This document shows positions 49,001-60,608 of a DNA stretch of 64,000 bases, piece after piece; within the stretch, counting starts at the first letter, position 1; each line of letters begins with the position of its first letter. The position numbers and the translations under genes were made by a program. The stretch comes from Haematococcus lacustris. Its lineage: Eukaryota; Chlorophyta; Chlorophyceae; Chlamydomonadales; Haematococcaceae. The stretch is from positions 4,772,552 to 4,836,551 of the forward strand of contig JASKMD010000026.1 in the NCBI GenBank assembly GCA_030144725.1, read 5' to 3'. The notes below the pieces were generated by a model, which was not told where the DNA came from, did not search any database, and saw nothing but the letters and a program-made list of their open reading frames with translations.

Positions 49001-52000
49001 GGTGACAGCGGTGGCTGATGGGGCCCTGAGGGGTATGGAGCACATGTGGGAGGCCGGCGCGCAGCAGGTGGCAGGCCAGGGGGCAGCGGGGGAGCGGGAG
49101 TTGCAGGGCAGGGAAGAGGAGGGGTGGCTCCCCGAGGAGGTGCAGGGCAGCCAGCCGCCCCGCTGGCTGGACACTTCCGCCAGGGCCTGCCCGCGGCCTT
49201 CTCGGGAGGAGAGGTTCAAGGGCAAGGACCCGGAGCTGGACGCTGCCCACTTCGACCAGCTGTGGCCCCAAGGCGTCGTGGGGCTGGTTTTCCAAGCAGC
49301 CTAGGAGGGAGCGGAGGGGAGAGCAGGAGGGGGCAGAGGGGAGGGTTGGGGCAGGAGGAGTGGAGGAGGGGAGGGCAGAAGGGAGGCCTAGGCAGGGGGA
49401 GGTCAGGGCACAGGGTGGGGGTGAGCTGGTGGTTCGCCTCTCCTTGCAGTGGTCCGTCCCCTTCCCCGTCGAGCCAGCCTGAGCAACAGGGTTGCTGCTG
49501 GGGGCTTAGTGCGTTCCTTGGGTGGGGTGGGCTATGCCTCGGGGTTCTGTCTGGGTGTCGGGGGACCAGGGGCTTAGGTGGTCTTGGTTCGAGTGTTGGG
49601 GGTAGGGTTCTAGGTTTCAGGTCGGGGCTGGGCTTAAACTCGTGTGGGTAGTTTTGTGAGGAGGAGTTGTCCTAGGTAGGGGTATGCTTGTGGGGTGTGG
49701 GCACCGGGTCATCACCGACCCCACCGCCCCCCCCTCGCGATGCTTAAGCCAGCGGCTGCAAGCTCACGTGGCGGCCCTGGCTCATCTTAAGCTGTTCCGG
49801 ACAGTGCCCCCGGCTGGCCAGTCCTTCTTCTCAGTGCTTGCGGAGCCGCTGTGGTACACCGCGCAAGTCCGCTTGAACCCGGCAGCAAGGGATGCGGCAG
49901 CTGAGCAGGGTTGGACCCACGTCGTTTACGTGCGGGACGCCCTACACCTGCCCCAGCTAGAGAGGCGACCCGCTGGGCTGCTGACCTGGTCAAAGCTTGC
50001 CTCCCCGAGCCCTGGCAGGGCATGGTGGACGGCCTCCAGCCTTCACAGCCTGAATGGGAGTGCCTGAGGGTTGCGCCTGGGGTGGGGTTTGTGATGCGGC
50101 GCACCATCATGCTCCCGCCCTCCCACTGGGTGGGCCCCAACGGCCGCCTCCGCCCCCCTAGACCCCACAGGGCGTCAGCCCCTTGGGGCTTTCCGGGTGG
50201 AGGAAGGGGCGGCCTAGGAGCCAGCTGCGGTGCCCCGGCTCAACAAGCCCAGCTTCAGGCTGACACTGGAGGAGCAGGCCACCCACCTCCACCCTCTACC
50301 CGCCCAGCCTCACGAGGCGCAGGAGCAGGCTCAAGGGTGCCGACCCCCTCTACCCACCCAGTGGGAACCTGTGGCCTGCGCTGAGGGGCGTGCGCCCCCC
50401 CGGGGCAGCGGGAGACCCGGAGGTGACAGCGGTGGCTGATGGGGCCCTAAGGGGTATGGAGCACATGTGGGAGGCCGGCGCGCAGCAGGTGGCAGGCCAG
50501 GGGGCAGCGGGGGAGCGGGAGTTGCAGGGCAGGGAAGAGGAGGGGTGGCTCCCCGAGGAGGTGCAGGGCAGCCAGCCGCCCCGCTGGCTGGACACTTCCG
50601 CCAGGGCCTGCCCGCGGCCTTCTCGGGAGGAGAGGTTCAAGGGCAAGGACCCGGAGCTGGACGCTGCCCACTTCGACCAGCTGTGGCCCCAAGGCGTCGT
50701 GGGGCTGGTTTTCCAAGCAGCCTAGGAGGGAGCGGAGGGGAGAGCAGGAGGGGGCAGAGGGGAGGGTTGGGGCAGGAGGAGTGGAGGAGGGGAGGGCAGA
50801 AGGGAGGCCTAGGCAGGGGGAGGTCAGGGCACAGGGTGGGGGTGAGCTGGTGGTTCGCCTCTCCTTGCAGTGGTCCGTCCCCTTCCCCGTCGAGCCAGCC
50901 TGAGCAACAGGGTTGCTGCTGGGGGCTTAGTGCGTTCCTTGGGTGGGGTGGGCTATGCCTCGGGGTTCTGTCTGGGTGTCGGGGGACCAGGGGCTTAGGT
51001 GGTCTTGGTTCGAGTGTTGGGGGTAGGGTTCTAGGTTTCAGGTCGGGGCTGGGCTTAAACTCGTGTGGGTAGTTTTGTGAGGAGGAGTTGTCCTAGGTAG
51101 GGGTATGCTTGTGGGGTGTGGGCACCGGGTCATCACCGACCCCACCGCCCCCCCCTCGCGATGCTTAAGCCAGCGGCTGCAAGCTCACGTGGCGGCCCTG
51201 GCTCATCTTAAGCTGTTCCGGACAGTGCCCCCGGCTGGCCAGTCCTTCTTCTCAGTGCTTGCGGAGCCGCTGTGGTACACCGCGCAAGTCCGCTTGAACC
51301 CGGCAGCAAGGGATGCGGCAGCTGAGCAGGGTTGGACCCACGTCGTTTATGTGCGGGACGCCCTACACCTGCCCCAGCTAGAGAGGCGACCCGCTGGGCT
51401 GCTGACCTGGTCAAAGCTTGCCTCCCCGAGCCCTGGCAGGGCATGGTGGACGGCCTCCAGCCTTCACAGCCTGAATGGGAGTGCCTGAGGGTTGCGCCTG
51501 GGGTGGGGTTTGTGATGCGGCGCACCCCCATGCTCCCGCCCTCCCACTGGGTGGGCCCCAACGGCCGCCTCTGCCCCCCTAGACCCCACAGGGCGTCAGC
51601 CCCTTGGGGCTTTCCGGGTGGAGGAAGGGGCGGCCTGGGAGCCAGCTGCGGTGCCCCGGCTCAACAAGCCCAGCTTCAGGCTGACACTGGAGGAGCAGGC
51701 CACCCACCTCCACCCTCTACCCGCCCAGCCTCACGAGGCGCAGGAGCAGGCTCAAGGGTGCCGACCCCCTCTACCCACCCAGTGGGAACCTGTGGCCTGC
51801 GCTGAGGGGCGTGCGCCCCCCCGGGGCAGCGGGAGACCCGGAGGTGACAGCGGTGGCTGATGGGGCCCTAAGGGGTATGGAGCACATGTGGGAGGCCGGC
51901 GCGCAGCAGGTGGCAGGCCAGGGGGCAGCGGGGGAGCGGGAGTTGCAGGGCAGGGAAGAGGAGGGGTGGCTCCCCGAGGAGGTGCAGGGCAGCCAGCCGC

Positions 52001-54107
52001 CCCGCTGGCTGGACACTTCCGCCAGGGCCTGCCCGCGGCCTTCTCGGGAGGAGAGGTTCAAGGGCAAGGACCCGGAGCTGGACGCTGCCCACTTCGACCA
52101 GCTGTGGCCCCAAGGCGTCGTGGGGCTGGTTTTCCAAGCAGCCTAGGAGGGAGCGGAGGGGAGAGCAGGAGGGGGCAGAGGGGAGGGTTGGGGCAGGAGG
52201 AGTGGAGGAGGGGAGGGCAGAAGGGAGGCCTAGGCAGGGGGAGGTCAGGGCACAGGGTGGGGGTGAGCTGGTGGTTCGCCTCTCCTTGCAGTGGTCCGTC
52301 CCCTTCCCCGTCGAGCCAGCCTGAGCAACAGGGTTGCTGCTGGGGGCTTAGTGCGTTCCTTGGGTGGGGTGGGCTATGCCTCGGGGTTCTGTCTGGGTGT
52401 CGGGGGACCAGGGGCTTAGGTGGTCTTGGTTCGAGTGTTGGGGGTAGGGTTCTAGGTTTCAGGTCGGGGCTGGGCTTTACCTCGTGTGGGTAGTTTTGTG
52501 AGGAGGAGTTGTCCTAGGTAGGGGTATGCTTGTGGGGTGTGGGCACCGGGTCATCACCGACCCCACCGCCCCCCCCTCGCGATGCTTAAGCCAGCGGCTG
52601 CAAGCTCACGTGGCGGCCCTGGCTCATCTTAAGCTGTTCCGGACAGTGCCCCCGGCTGGCCAGTCCTTCTTCTCAGTGCTTGCGGAGCCGCTGTGGTACA
52701 CCGCGCAAGTCCGCTTGAACCCGGCAGCAAGGGATGCGGCAGCTGAGCAGGGTTGGACCCACGTCGTTTATGTGCGGGACGCCCTACACCTGCCCCAGCT
52801 AGAGAGGCGACCCGCTGGGCTGCTGACCTGGTCAAAGCTTGCCTCCCCGAGCCCTGGCAGGGCATGGTGGACGGCCTCCAGCCTTCACAGCCTGAATGGG
52901 AGTGCATGAGGGTTGCACCTGGGGTGGGGTTTGTGATGCGGCGCACCCCCATGCTCCCGCCCTCCCACTGGGTGGGCCCCAACGGCCGCCTCTGCCCCCC
53001 TAGACCCCACAGGGCGTCAGCCCCTTGGGGCTTTCCGGGTGGAGGAAAGGGCGGCCTGGGAGCCAGCTGCGGTGCCCCGGCTCAACAAGCCCAGCTTCAG
53101 GCTGACACTGGAGGAGCAGGCCACCCACCTCCACCCTCTACCCGCCCAGCCTCACGAGGCGCAGGAGCAGGCTCAAGGGTGCCGACCCCCTCTACCCACC
53201 CAGTGGGGACCTGTGGCCTGCGCTGAGGGGCGTGCGCCCCCCCGGGGCAGCGGGAGACCCGGAGGTGACAGCGGTGGCTGATGGGGCCCTGAGGGGTATG
53301 GAGCACATGTGGGAGGCCGGCGCGCAGCAGGTGGCAGGCCAGGGGGCAGCGGGGGAGCGGGAGTTGCAGGGCAGGGAAGAGGAGGGGTGGCTCCCCGAGG
53401 AGGTGCAGGGCAGCCAGCCGCCCCGCTGGCTGGACACTTCCGCCAGGGCCTGCCCGCGGCCTTCTCGGGAGGAGAGGTTCAAGGGCAAGGACCCGGAGCT
53501 GGACGCTGACCACTTCGACCAGCAGCGGCCCCAAGGCGTCGTGGGGCTGGTTTTCCAAGCAGCCTAGGAGGGAGCGGAGGGGAGAGCAGGAGGGGGCAGA
53601 GGGGAGGGTTGGGGCAGGAGGAGTGGAGGAGGGGAGGGCAGAAGGGAGGCCTAGGCAGGGGGAGGTCAGGGCACAGGGTGGGGGTGAGCTGGTGGTTCGC
53701 CTCTCCTTGCAGTGGTCCGTCCCCTTCCCCGTCGAGCCAGCCTGAGCAACAGGGTTGCTGTTGGGGGCTTAGTGCGTTCCTTGGGTGGGGTGGGCTATGC
53801 CTCGGGGTTCTGTCTGGGTGTCGGGGGACCAGGGGCTTAGGTGGTCTTGGTTCGAGTGTTGGGGGTAGGGTTCTAGGTTTCAGGTCGGGGCTGGGCTTAA
53901 ACTCGTGTGGGTAGTTTTGTGAGGAGGAGTTGTCCTAGGTACGGGTATGCTTGTGGGGTGTGGGCACCGGGTCATCACCGACCCCACCGCCCCCCCCTCG
54001 CGATGCTTAAGCCAGCGGCTGCAAGCTCACGTGGCGGCCCTGGCTCATCTTAAGCTGTTCCGGACAGTGCCCCCGGCTGGCCAGTCCTTCTTCTCAGTGT
54101 TTGCGGA
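43007..54107 (+). repeat. LINE-derived satellite array, right part (~7.8 monomers of ~1,421 bp)
   Basis: Continuation of the array after the intact LINE. Equivalent points at 44000, 45421, 46842, 48263, 49684, 51105, 52526 and 53947 are each exactly 1,421 bp apart. Subtype order: D D A A A A A D. The monomer at the left edge completes the one interrupted at 32349. Some neighbours share private variants (for example a G-to-A change in the 'CAGTGGGAACC' block near 50365 and 51785, also near 21225 and 24064), which indicates local duplication and homogenisation. No functional gene is expected. Confidence 0.9.
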
Positions 54108-54148
54108 ACTTAGAACTTTAGAACTTTAGAACTTTAGAACTTTAGAAC
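54108..54148 (+). repeat. 8-bp tandem repeats at the 5' end of LINE copy 2
   Basis: A partial unit (54108-54116) and four exact TTTAGAAC units (54117-54148) directly precede the TTTTTCGG that starts the shared 5' UTR. The first LINE has only GAC before the same TTTTTCGG. The repeats may be a true 5' terminal feature lost from copy 1, or were added during cDNA completion. Confidence 0.8.
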
Positions 54149-54278
54149 TTTTTCGGTTTGAAAGAATCGACGAAGTTTTCTGGCCCGCTCACGCAAAGGC
54201 ACGCCGCGCTGATAATACAGCTGGAAGCAGCTGCTAATTTGAAGCCGAGACATAACCGGTCGGAGGTCAACGCTAGCA

Positions 54279-57200
54279 ATGAAGGTCGAACGCCCTGGTA
54301 GGCGCTCTGCTTTGTTGCTTGTACTGACCCTGGTCTGCATCGGGTGGGTTGGGGATGTGTTCGGAGAGGAAGCCAGTGGGTGCCCTCCGATACATCTGCC
54401 AACCCACCCGGATGGCACCCCTAGAGGTGACCGCGCAGCCAGAGGCTCCGAAATCCAGCCCGAGGGCTGCGTACTTACATGGCCTCTGCGCCTCCTAACC
54501 CAGCTCCAGTGCTGGTTCGACGATACACAGCGGTATTGCTGCTTCATAAAAGCCCTCGACACAAGCAATCATACCCAGCAACCTTACCCAGCAATCATAC
54601 CCAGCAATATGTCACAGCCCACCAGCGGTGACACCTCAAGGATGGAACAAACCACACAGTGCATCTTCTACCGTGCCAACCAAACAGAGGCTGACAATAG
54701 ACAAGCCGACATGCCTTACCACCACCTGCCAGCCCTGACTGCTGCAGCCCGGCATGGCAAGTTGGATGACACACAGATGCAAGCCACACATGCTGCCATG
54801 CAGGCTGACAAGCAACATGCCCCTCAGCCCCACCACCACCTGCCAGCCCTGACCGCTACAGGTTGGCAGGACCAGCCGCCTGACACAGAGATGCAAGATA
54901 CACAGGCTGCTACACAGGCTGAAACGCAACATGCCGCTCAGCCCCATCACCACCTGCCATCCCTGACCGCTACAGGTTGGCAGGACCAGCCAGCTGTCAT
55001 AGAGATGCAAGATACACATGTTGTCATGCAGGCTGACAAGCAACATGCCCCTCAGCCACACCACCACCTGCCAGTCCTGACCGCTGCAGGTTGGCAGGAC
55101 CAGCCAGCTGTCACAGAGATGCAAGATACACATGTTGTCATGCAGGCTGACAAGCAACATGCCCCTCAGCCCCACCACCACCTGCCAGCCCTGACCGCTA
55201 CAGGTTGGCAGGACCAGCCGCCTGACACAGAGATGCAAGATACACAGGCTGCTACACAGGCTGAAACGCAACATGCCGCTCAGCCCCATCACCACATGCC
55301 ATCCCTGACCGCTACAGGTTGGCAGGACCAGCCAGCTGTCATAGAGATGCAAGATACACATGTTGTCATGCAGGCTGACAAGCAACATGCCCCTCAGCCA
55401 CACCACCACCTGCCAGCCCTGACCGCTGCAGGTTGGCAGGACCAGCCAGCTGTCACAGAGATGCAAGATACACATGCTGCCATGCAGGCTGACATGCAAC
55501 ATGCCGCTCAGCCCCACCACCAGCCGCCAGCCTTGACCGCCGCAGGTTGGTATGACCAGCCGCCTGACACGGAGATGCAAGCTTCACATGCTGTCATGCA
55601 GGCTGACATGCAACACGCCGCTCAGCCCCACCACCACCTGCCAGCCCTGACCGCTACAGATTGGCATGACCAGCCGTCTAACACGGAGATGCAAGCTTTA
55701 CATGCTGCCATGCAGGCTGATAAGCGACACGCCGCTCAGCAGGCTAGGAACATGTTGAGATACCACACTATAGGCAAGAGTGTGATAATTGAGACAATTG
55801 ATAAAATTGCCATGGACAACATGGACCGAAGTTATACCATCATTACCCCTATGCCCAACCCCCCCTTTGGACACCCCAACTGGACACCTATCCAACAACT
55901 GGACATGAATCGGCAAATCATAGCCTACATTGCATGTGTTTGCACTTGGATCAGCATATGTATGAAACGACATACACCTACATACTCACACGCCCAATCT
56001 CAGCAATGTCTCAAGAAACAACGTACGAGTCTTGCCAAGCTCAACGCCTCCCTACACAACACCAAGTACAACTGGCTACTCGGCATAGATGGGACCCTTC
56101 AAACTATGACAGCCATGAACAGTCTGAAACACGCTACCTGCACCTATCTCAAGGGGCACAATAGGACTATTAGAGTTATACAGTACAACACTACACTACA
56201 AGCGTACATGACGTACTACCTCAACCCAAACATCATAAACCACCCCACATGGAACATGGCCATCGGTAAATACATGGCACGGTGCATCTACATCAGCTGG
56301 CTTCTGCTGGCAGCAGGGGATATCGAAGAGAACCCAGGACCTGATGGCTTGCACTTCGAGCAACAGGTAGCTTCACACTGCCAAATACATGCCCTCAACA
56401 TGGCGGCAGGACACTCTTGGCTCACTAACCAGGAACTGGCCAACTTCCACACGTCCGAGCTACACGCGCGACGCGGGGACCAACGCACAATGTGGGCATT
56501 AGCCAGAGACGAACAAGGCGCATGCAATGACACGGTCATTAATCTCTACCTAATGTCACACTACGGCCTCAGCACACACACAGTGGCGCACCTGCGAACA
56601 CGGAGCAATTGGTCACTCCGCAACCTCGACGCGCTGTCCGCCACCCACGGCACGAAAGCCTTCTTATGCAAGGCCCCGGCTCACAGCATGGCGATAAGGA
56701 AACACGATGGCGCATGGTACCTCCTTGACTCCCAAGCGGACGCCCCTATCCGGCTACGGTCCACAGGACAAGACATGTACCCCGGTACATGCGAGATACA
56801 AGCAATCATTAGCACCGCAAACCACACGGCGGAAATGGAAGCGGCAAGGCAGAGGGCAAGGCTTGGGCCCATCATAAGCCACCCACAAGAAACACAGAGG
56901 CCCTACTGGGAAAGGCAGTACAAGAAGTGCTGCCTTGCACACGCCATCAACATGGCCATGGGGAAACCTATGATCAGGCCCGATGATGTGATAACCCACT
57001 GTAAAACGCTGGGTACACACATCCAAGACCTAGCCAACAAGGCTAGGCAAGAGAACAGGCCGATACCACTGCGTAGCAGCCTACCACACATATATGAAGA
57101 ATCCGGCAACTTTACAGTGTCCACCATGAACCACTACCTATACCATTACCACAAGGACCTCCACCTATGCCCTACCGCCACCGAGCTTACACCCGGCAAC

Positions 57201-57914
57201 ATCACACCCGAGCTTCTCACCACGCTCACTGGCAATATGGACAGCTACACCAACACAGTTGCCATTCTCATCACCAACAATCACGCTACCACCATCCGCC
57301 GCACAGACCACGCCTGGCACTGGCTGGACTCGGAACAAGGCCACCCACGGCGGTTGGACACCCCGGAAGACTGGCTCCAGCTGCATGGCTTGCTCGTTCA
57401 AATAAAAAAGGGCGACGCGGCTAATACCAACCTCATCCATCCACTATGCTGGCTAGCTGACCCTACAAGGCGCGCCACAACGGAGCAGTTGGAACAACAT
57501 CTACGTACCACCCACATCGACCTTACTACCCAAGACTTGGGCACACAACCCGCGCACAGCCCCCGAACAGATCGGCCGCTACCCAACATCGCCACTGCAC
57601 AACCAGCGAGTTATAAGCGCATACTAACAGCCACAGAAGACACCCACCCGACAGACAAGCAGACCCGGCCGCGACTGCGCCAGGTCGCCCCCACAGTCAC
57701 TCTTCCCACTCTACAGGACCGGTCAGGCAGCAGTAAACGGCCCACGTCATCGGGCACCATCGTAGACAAAAGACGGACCAAGCCAAGAGAGCAACCCAAG
57801 GACTCGCACACGCAGACCCTGATGTACAGATACCTCAACACAACCCCCACTCCACCCCCCGCCGCCATCCCCACAACACCGCCGCCCCCCACCGCTAACA
57901 CTCCTACAAATTAG
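54279..57914 (+). CDS. Truncated LINE polyprotein: signal-like N-terminus, repeats, 2A, two Josephin-like domains
   Basis: 1,211 codons from ATG 54279. Same N-terminal half as the intact LINE: signal-peptide-like start, His-rich 38-residue repeats (eight full, about 54715-55740), hydrophobic segments, 2A with skip before Pro688, Josephin-like domain 1 (Cys701, His802, Asp817) and 2 (Cys885, His1002, Asp1017). A stop inside the inserted foldback element ends it before the endonuclease. All protease residues listed are kept, so a 687-residue and a 524-residue product could in principle still be made, without any replication enzyme. Compared with copy 1 it has three extra residues near 57586 and lacks a short insert after the repeats. 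Confidence 0.85.
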   Translation: MKVERPGRRSALLLVLTLVCIGWVGDVFGEEASGCPPIHLPTHPDGTPRGDRAARGSEIQPEGCVLTWPLRLLTQLQCWFDDTQRYCCFIKALDTSNHTQQPYPAIIPSNMSQPTSGDTSRMEQTTQCIFYRANQTEADNRQADMPYHHLPALTAAARHGKLDDTQMQATHAAMQADKQHAPQPHHHLPALTATGWQDQPPDTEMQDTQAATQAETQHAAQPHHHLPSLTATGWQDQPAVIEMQDTHVVMQADKQHAPQPHHHLPVLTAAGWQDQPAVTEMQDTHVVMQADKQHAPQPHHHLPALTATGWQDQPPDTEMQDTQAATQAETQHAAQPHHHMPSLTATGWQDQPAVIEMQDTHVVMQADKQHAPQPHHHLPALTAAGWQDQPAVTEMQDTHAAMQADMQHAAQPHHQPPALTAAGWYDQPPDTEMQASHAVMQADMQHAAQPHHHLPALTATDWHDQPSNTEMQALHAAMQADKRHAAQQARNMLRYHTIGKSVIIETIDKIAMDNMDRSYTIITPMPNPPFGHPNWTPIQQLDMNRQIIAYIACVCTWISICMKRHTPTYSHAQSQQCLKKQRTSLAKLNASLHNTKYNWLLGIDGTLQTMTAMNSLKHATCTYLKGHNRTIRVIQYNTTLQAYMTYYLNPNIINHPTWNMAIGKYMARCIYISWLLLAAGDIEENPGPDGLHFEQQVASHCQIHALNMAAGHSWLTNQELANFHTSELHARRGDQRTMWALARDEQGACNDTVINLYLMSHYGLSTHTVAHLRTRSNWSLRNLDALSATHGTKAFLCKAPAHSMAIRKHDGAWYLLDSQADAPIRLRSTGQDMYPGTCEIQAIISTANHTAEMEAARQRARLGPIISHPQETQRPYWERQYKKCCLAHAINMAMGKPMIRPDDVITHCKTLGTHIQDLANKARQENRPIPLRSSLPHIYEESGNFTVSTMNHYLYHYHKDLHLCPTATELTPGNITPELLTTLTGNMDSYTNTVAILITNNHATTIRRTDHAWHWLDSEQGHPRRLDTPEDWLQLHGLLVQIKKGDAANTNLIHPLCWLADPTRRATTEQLEQHLRTTHIDLTTQDLGTQPAHSPRTDRPLPNIATAQPASYKRILTATEDTHPTDKQTRPRLRQVAPTVTLPTLQDRSGSSKRPTSSGTIVDKRRTKPREQPKDSHTQTLMYRYLNTTPTPPPAAIPTTPPPPTANTPTN
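54715..55740 (+). repeat. 114-bp coding repeats in LINE copy 2 (eight full units)
   Basis: Same His-rich repeat as at 32939-33590 but with eight full units. Two blocks of about three units are near duplicates of each other (the 'QAATQAETQHAAQ' variant occurs at about 54900 and 55245), which shows expansion by multi-unit duplication. Confidence 0.88.
56316..56342 (+). other. 2A ribosome-skipping motif (LINE copy 2)
   Basis: Encodes the same GDIEENPGP as the intact copy with the same upstream hydrophobic context; the skip would fall between the Gly and Pro codons at 56337-56342. Confidence 0.92.
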
Positions 57915-58136
57915 TCCCTGCGTTTTTCCCTGCGTTTTAGGCCAACCTTGTCCGATTGGACTGAAAATTTGATAGATGGTGTTTTGCAGAAATTAAAACA
58001 TATTGTTTTTTGAAAACTTTTCTCAAAAAACAATATGTTTTATTTTCTGCAAAACACCATCTATCAAAATTTCAGTCCAATCGGACAAGGTTGGCCTAAA
58101 ACGCAGGGAAAAACGCAGGGACTAATTTGTAGGAGT
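57900..58136. mobile_element. Foldback MITE, 237 bp, 4-bp TSD
   Basis: Nearly perfect palindrome: starts ACTCCTACAAATTAGTCCC and ends with its reverse complement, arms of ~110 bp meeting in an A/T-rich centre near 58018. Flanked by TAAC (57896-57899 and 58137-58140); the intact LINE has one TAAC at this position. No coding capacity. A TIR DNA transposon family is implied, but the TSD length (4, or TAA with one unmatched base) does not settle which one. It shifts the LINE frame and adds a stop within five codons. Confidence 0.92.
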
Positions 58137-58140
58137 TAAC

Positions 58141-59529
58141 CTACCTGAGCACCCAGGACCACACCCACAACACAACACCCTGCCAACCCGGCAGCCACAA
58201 CCAACACACAATCGACAGCATATCACACTTACAACCCTGAACGTCAGAAGCCTCCATAGGTCCAGGAACGACGTCCTAAACCTTGTACATCAACACAGCC
58301 CGGACATCCTGATCCTAACTGAAACCATGACCCAGCCCAAGAGCAACAATCCAGGCTCTGGCTGGCTGAAGAGAGTCATGCCAGACTATACGACACACCG
58401 ACACAGAGGCCACAGTGAAGTACTAATAGGCATCAAACACAACTTAGCCATCCAAATGAAAGCCACTATGCTTCCACCGAGCATCGACGCTGAGGTAAAC
58501 GCACGATGCGTCATCCTGACCCTCAACCAACACCAGTGCGAACAGCTCACCATCATCGCCACGTACTGGCCGTCGGGAGATAACGGGGACGCGCTATTAC
58601 TGCGAGGGAAAATGCAAGAACACATACGAACAGCCACGGGCCATCTGCCCGGCTCACTCATCCTTGCGGGAGATATCAACGCCACGATGAAAACAAAGGA
58701 TCGTTCCGAGCACACCGAATACACACAAGACAGCATGATGAGGGGGTTCGCCACTGAAATGCACCTGAAGGAAGCTGATCCCGGCGACCGGGCCTGGACC
58801 TACCAGCAACCGCACTGCAACAGCCGCATCGACGCTATCCTAACACGCGACGCAAGACACGGCCCTGAGCACCGCACGCACGTTGATACCAACGTCTATT
58901 TGAGCGACCACAGACCACTCACCGCCACACTGAATACAACCCGCCTGGGAATAGACCTGGCAGCCCCACACAAACTACCGAAGCACAGCCACACTATCCT
59001 CACCACCCCCATTACCAATAAGGACAGGGAAGCCTACCGCCTGGCAGTGCAACAACCCAGCTCAGGCGTCCCACAATTGCATGCGGAACTGACAGCCTTC
59101 TTAGCCCCCATATACACAGAGGCCACCCACCACCTGGCTACACTGGGCAAGCCCAACCCTCAGCAACCACAGCGTCTGACATCAGTGGCAGGACGCCCGG
59201 CCAGGGAAGCTGTAGACACCGCAGCCACCATGCTCACACACCTCCTACAAACCTGCAGGACAGCAGCTATAAAGACATGCAACACTAAGACCCTCACGAG
59301 GGGAGGCCAGCACTACCAACGCAGGACCATGTGCAGGATTAGACTGGCACTGGGCAGAAAACTTAAGACCACTAGAGACCTCAGCCGGAAGGCTAACTCC
59401 CTCTTTAAGCAAACCAACGTGCACCCGACAATCGACGAACTCATTCTAGAGACAGATGCGATAAACGATGAGATCAGGGACGCGGTGCAAGCGCGACAGG
59501 GTGAAGACCCAACTGAAAATCCCAACTGA
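58141..59529 (+). pseudogene. LINE copy 2: APE endonuclease fragment
   Basis: Frame 1 resumes after the MITE at the matching point of the intact LINE and carries the APE endonuclease, with Asn in 'TLNVRS' near 58240, 'TETM' near 58320, 'GDIN' near 58671 and Ser-Asp-His near 58903. No ATG precedes it until 58327, inside the domain. It ends at 59529 after a net 19-bp deletion relative to 37155-37190. No complete enzyme is expected. Confidence 0.88.
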
Positions 59530-60608
59530 CCAATACGTACCGCGACCAAATCCACCAACTCGACGACGATGACTCTGCACTCGCCATCGCACAAGCTCGT
59601 GTCAGAATGCAACAACTGATCAGCACCCAGCCCAAGAAGGCTAATAAACGTATCCTACGCCCGTCCCGCACCGACCACGGAGGCCTGCAGGCGCTAGCCG
59701 ATCCTGATACCAAAACCATATGCACCGCCCCTGCCGACCTAAACCGGATAATCACCGCCGCATACGGGCAGAAGCTGTCGGCCCCGACCCCCAAGACTGG
59801 CCACTACACTAACACACAGACACGAAACTACCCGTGGGCTCGCCCCAAAGCAGACGACGCCTTCGCAATGCACGCATGCCAAAACATACACTGGTTGCAC
59901 ACAGCCATCATGGACAAGGCAGGCTTCCAAGAATGCCTCAGCAGGCTGGCAGGAGGCAAGGCACCGGGACCAGACGGTGTGGAAAACGAAATCATCAAGA
60001 TGTTGCCATGGGAGATGAGGGACACCATCCACCAGCTGTTCATCATCATGTGGGCCACTGGCTGCACACCAACCACGTGGAAAACCAGTGACACATGCCT
60101 GCTCTACAAGGACAAGGGGCAAGAAACAGACCTTAACTCCTACAGACCTGTGGGCCTAGCCAACACCGTTTACAAGCTGTGGACCAGCCTCATTACCAAG
60201 ACGCTGTCTGAGTATGCTGAAGCTAATGGGATGCTCAGCAAGAACCAGGCTGGGTTCCGCTCCCACAGGAACACCACACAACAGCTGCAGATGCTCGTCA
60301 TGGCCCTTGAGGATGCTAAACTGGCCAAGGCAGATATCTACGCGCTCCTGGTCGACTTCACCAGTGCGTTCAACACCACCTGCCAGGACAAACTGCTATG
60401 GATCATGCATGACCTAGGCTTCCCCATAGACGCTACGGACGCAGTAAAGGACCTATACACAGGCGCCACAACGCGCTTCAAAACCCCGTACGGCCATACT
60501 GACCCGGTACCCGTCAACCGGGGCACCATACAAGGCGATTCTCTCTCGCCCTTCCTATTTCTCATTTACATCGAACCCCTCCGTCAGCAGCATCGACTAT
60601 GCAGATGA
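59523..60608 (+). pseudogene. LINE copy 2: N-terminal RT fragment
   Basis: Shifted frame 3 carries the linker and RT motifs up to 'GDSLSPFLFLIYIEP', with the catalytic motif A Asp retained ('DFTSAFNT' near 60355). A 74-bp deletion (counterpart of 38241-38314, bounded by a shared CC) removes the segment before Tyr-Ala-Asp-Asp and shifts the frame to a stop at 60608. The enzyme is dead. Confidence 0.88.

Noticed and set aside
57940..58100. Hairpin as a transcription terminator
   Set aside because: The palindrome is 237 bp with a 4-bp target duplication and an empty site in the sister LINE, so it is a transposable element.
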